From NCBI GenBank assembly GCA_032358255.1, contig JAULBX010026574.1, positions 1 to 45,663 of the forward strand: a stretch of DNA of 45,663 nucleotides, given 5' to 3'. Positions within the stretch are counted from its first letter, which is position 1. Each line of letters opens with the position of its first letter. Made by a program: the position numbers and the translations under genes. Below are positions 43,606 through 45,663 of the stretch, in pieces. The notes below the pieces were generated by a model. It was not told where the DNA came from. It made no database searches and worked only from the letters and a program-made list of their open reading frames with translations. This stretch comes from Heterotrichella gracilis. Taxonomy: Eukaryota; Sar; Xanthophyceae; Tribonematales; Xanthonemataceae.

Positions 43606-44720
43606 TGGCAATTACACATACTGAAATACAAACACCTCAAACTTATGTTATAACATTTACTGCATCTAGTAGTATAGGAGCAGGAATTATGAATATCTTA
43701 GTTAAGAACTCAGATGAAGAAATAGTATTAAATGTTAATGTAACTTCTGGTACACCTTATCAATGGGAATATACTTATGGAGATTATGGAGTTACATATA
43801 CATTTACAGGTTCTTCTTCTGAGAGCACATCAGAAATACCTTTTGAAATATTTGATTATATTCCTAGATTTACTTTACCTGCAATTACTTGTAAAGAATT
43901 AGGAACAGTATCTTATTTTGCACCTAATATAACAGAAGTTAATAATCATGAAGAAATAGAACCTGTTGAACCTATAGCAGATGCTGATGAAATAGAATAT
44001 AAATTATATTACTTTGATAGTAATACTAATTCTTATGTTTTAGAAAGAACAGCAATAGTAGGATTAACAGAACCTGTTGTAGATAATGATATTAGATTTT
44101 CACAAGATAATGAGAATTTGTGGATTCCTAATAAATTAACTATGATGAAATTTGTAGTAACTGTTAGAAATCAAAGTACAGCAGTAACTAAAGAAATTAC
44201 TTTTCCTATATGTGGAAGTTGGAAAATAAGAAGAATGTCTTGTGGTAAATATAGAGTTTATAATTACACATTATCTACTATTAATTATAATATATATGAC
44301 AGTAAAGATGTAATTTTAGAAAGTGCTACTTCCCCATCCTTAAGTTATGATGAATTTAATCCTACAACTGATGGAGTATTTAAATTAACTACTACTATTA
44401 ATGGTGAAGATTTAACAGCTTATATATTTAACTTTTGTGAGTTGGAAAAATGTATAGTAGAGTTGCAACAAAAAGTACTCTTAGATAATGTATGTGATGA
44501 ATGTAAGATGGATAAAGTTCTTTACCAAAAAGCACTTAGACTTATCCCTATATATGAAACTTGGAAGAAACTTTTAGATAAAGATAATATTTACTCTATT
44601 CAATATACTTCTACAGATCAAAGTAACTTATTAGCAGATATATATAATTCTGAAGAATTATATAAAGAAATTAAGATTCTTTGTGATGCTTGTAGTACTT
44701 CTAAGAAATGTAATTGCTAA
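43605..44720 (+). CDS. Virion protein with C-terminal cysteine pairs, 371 residues
   Basis: The N-terminal 270 residues are beta-rich with Ig-like strand patterns (VITFTASSSIG, NILVKNSDEEIV and so on) and a WKIRRMSCGKYRVYNY segment (about 205-220). The last 75 residues hold three close Cys pairs: C297/C300, C360/C363 and C369/C371, a pattern that could bind a metal or form disulphides. It follows the holin (TAATG overlap) and precedes the last, fibre-like gene. I take it as a tail or fibre-associated structural protein, role unassigned. No signal peptide. Confidence 0.7.
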   Translation: MAITHTEIQTPQTYVITFTASSSIGAGIMNILVKNSDEEIVLNVNVTSGTPYQWEYTYGDYGVTYTFTGSSSESTSEIPFEIFDYIPRFTLPAITCKELGTVSYFAPNITEVNNHEEIEPVEPIADADEIEYKLYYFDSNTNSYVLERTAIVGLTEPVVDNDIRFSQDNENLWIPNKLTMMKFVVTVRNQSTAVTKEITFPICGSWKIRRMSCGKYRVYNYTLSTINYNIYDSKDVILESATSPSLSYDEFNPTTDGVFKLTTTINGEDLTAYIFNFCELEKCIVELQQKVLLDNVCDECKMDKVLYQKALRLIPIYETWKKLLDKDNIYSIQYTSTDQSNLLADIYNSEELYKEIKILCDACSTSKKCNC

Positions 44721-44729
44721 CGTATAATA
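44718..44729 (+). promoter_or_regulatory. Candidate phage promoter TAACGTATAATA
   Basis: Third exact copy of the 12-mer, starting at the stop codon of the Cys-pair protein and 21 bases before the next ATG, with an A-rich leader between. Confidence 0.6.
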
Positions 44730-44750
44730 AATAATAAAAATAATAAATAA

Positions 44751-45663
44751 ATGGCAGATTCAACTTTTGATACAGATGAAATTGTAGTTATAAGACTACC
44801 TGATTTTAATGCTGGAGGTTCAACAATTATAAATAAATTTCAAAGAGTTTTCTTTGGAGCAAACTCTGGATGGGCAGCAGAAAGAGGAGATATTAGTGAA
44901 GAAGATAAAATTAGTGGTTATCCTACTTCAAATTTAAGTAATATTACTAATATAGGTAAATTAAGTGTTCCTGTTAGAATGACAGGAAATAATGGAAGTG
45001 GAGTATTAGATGCTAACTTATCTGTAGGAGCTAATAGTGATGATGTAATATTATCTACAGGAGGTTTAATAACTGATGTAGCAGGATTTACAGCAGATGA
45101 TGTAGGAGCATTCTTATATAATGGAGCAGATCCTAATAACTTAATAGTTATTGGTAAAATTAAAACATTTGTAGATAGCTCTCAAGTAACTATTGAGAAA
45201 GCTAATACTACAGGTTATACAGCAGTTCCAGCTTATATACTTAGAGATACAGATAATTTTAGTTATCCTAATAATGGTAGTTTTATAGTTCTTATTAGAC
45301 CTAAATTAGATACACCTTTAAATTATTATGTTCCTTCTATTGCACAATTACAAACCATTACTTCTGGTTTACCAGATATGAATCCTACTTATTTTAACCT
45401 TAAAAAAATATCTAAAGTTAGAGATGCTGGTAATACTGCTTCTGCAACTTCTGTAAGATCTAGTATTTTAAGATTGAGTGGATTCACTGGAGAAGTACCT
45501 GTTAATGGAAATGCTAATGTATTATGGAAAGCACCTACTACAGGTAATGATGATAATGATGGAGACCCTAATACAGTTTTATTTGCAAATGAAGATATGC
45601 CTTATTGGGTAGCTTATTTAGTAAGTCCTTTTAGAGGTCAAGCTAAAGATTTAGAGAAAGGTA
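44751..45663 (+). CDS. Fibre- or baseplate-like structural protein, 5' part (cut by window end)
   Basis: The frame from ATG 44751 is open to the window end (304 codons, no stop). The protein is beta-rich with Asn/Gly/Thr (for example DSTFDTDEIVVIRLPDFNAG at 3-22). Its middle contains repeated strand-turn units rich in Gly-Ala and Val-Ile around residues 70-160, consistent with a trimeric fibre or a virion-surface protein. A fibre role is inferred from its place at the end of the structural and lysis block and its composition, not from a named motif. The C-terminal part and any receptor-binding domain lie outside the window. Confidence 0.7.
   Translation, partial: MADSTFDTDEIVVIRLPDFNAGGSTIINKFQRVFFGANSGWAAERGDISEEDKISGYPTSNLSNITNIGKLSVPVRMTGNNGSGVLDANLSVGANSDDVILSTGGLITDVAGFTADDVGAFLYNGADPNNLIVIGKIKTFVDSSQVTIEKANTTGYTAVPAYILRDTDNFSYPNNGSFIVLIRPKLDTPLNYYVPSIAQLQTITSGLPDMNPTYFNLKKISKVRDAGNTASATSVRSSILRLSGFTGEVPVNGNANVLWKAPTTGNDDNDGDPNTVLFANEDMPYWVAYLVSPFRGQAKDLEKG

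Noticed and set aside
1..45663. Use of a recoded stop codon, as in some crAss-like lineages
   Set aside because: TAG and TGA end several genes here and no long frame is interrupted by repeated TAG or TGA. Only a single TAA splits one giant protein.
1..45663. CRISPR arrays, insertion sequences, integrase or attachment sites
   Set aside because: I found no regular spaced repeats, transposase or recombinase motifs, or terminal inverted repeats of the kind that would support any of these.

Overview
The window is about 45.7 kb of a strongly AT-rich double-stranded DNA tailed-phage genome. It is best read as a crAss-like phage (order Crassvirales) infecting a Bacteroidota host. The crAss call rests on gene order: large terminase, portal, acidic scaffold-like protein, HK97-type major capsid protein, small connector/ring proteins including an IHF-like one, a 1353-residue muzzle-type protein, two cargo-type proteins, then a 17-kb block of giant virion proteins containing a zincin site and a two-barrel RNA polymerase active site, then lysis and fibre genes. 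The host call rests on A-rich leaders with no Shine-Dalgarno sequence, two promoters of the Bacteroides type (-33 TTTG, -7 TAnnTTTG), and a lipoprotein-type spanin that fits a Gram-negative envelope. TAA, TAG and TGA all end genes, and no reading frame needs a recoded stop.

Layout. Positions 1-3485 are the left, minus-strand arm: a GC-richer structured stretch at the edge, three separately terminated small genes (64-444, 802-957, 1038-1322), a regulatory gap of about 540 bases (1323-1866), and an overlapping chain of eight tiny genes (3485 down to 1867). Positions 3486-3557 are a divergent control region with a dyad laid over a host-type promoter. From 3558 to the right edge all genes are on the plus strand. 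They run: a 214-residue protein with a portal-like segment, small DNA-binding-like proteins, TerL, portal, scaffold, capsid (to 13161); connector and ring proteins (13260-17925); muzzle (17909-21970); cargo proteins (21973-25503); giant injected or virion proteins (25503-42251); a lysis cassette of CHAP endolysin, unimolecular spanin and holin (42273-43605); and two structural or fibre proteins, the last cut by the window edge.

How the genes work together. The plus-strand block is the morphogenesis and entry programme: package DNA (TerL, portal), build the head (scaffold, capsid protein), close it (ring and IHF-like proteins, muzzle), carry RNA polymerase and other large proteins into the cell, and finally lyse through all envelope layers. 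A 12-base motif, TAACGTATAATA, stands exactly three times just before genes, and CGTATAA variants occur elsewhere; this looks like the phage's own promoter class.

Points most worth following: an AbiEii-like nucleotidyltransferase motif set inside a virion-protein reading frame of foreign composition; an in-frame TAA splitting the polymerase-bearing giant protein; a -1 frame disruption with an A-AAA-AAG heptamer at the end of the third giant frame; a portal-derived segment in the first rightward gene; a u-spanin; and paired repeats with two-fold symmetry in the control regions. All family calls come from reading motifs by eye; no database search was possible.
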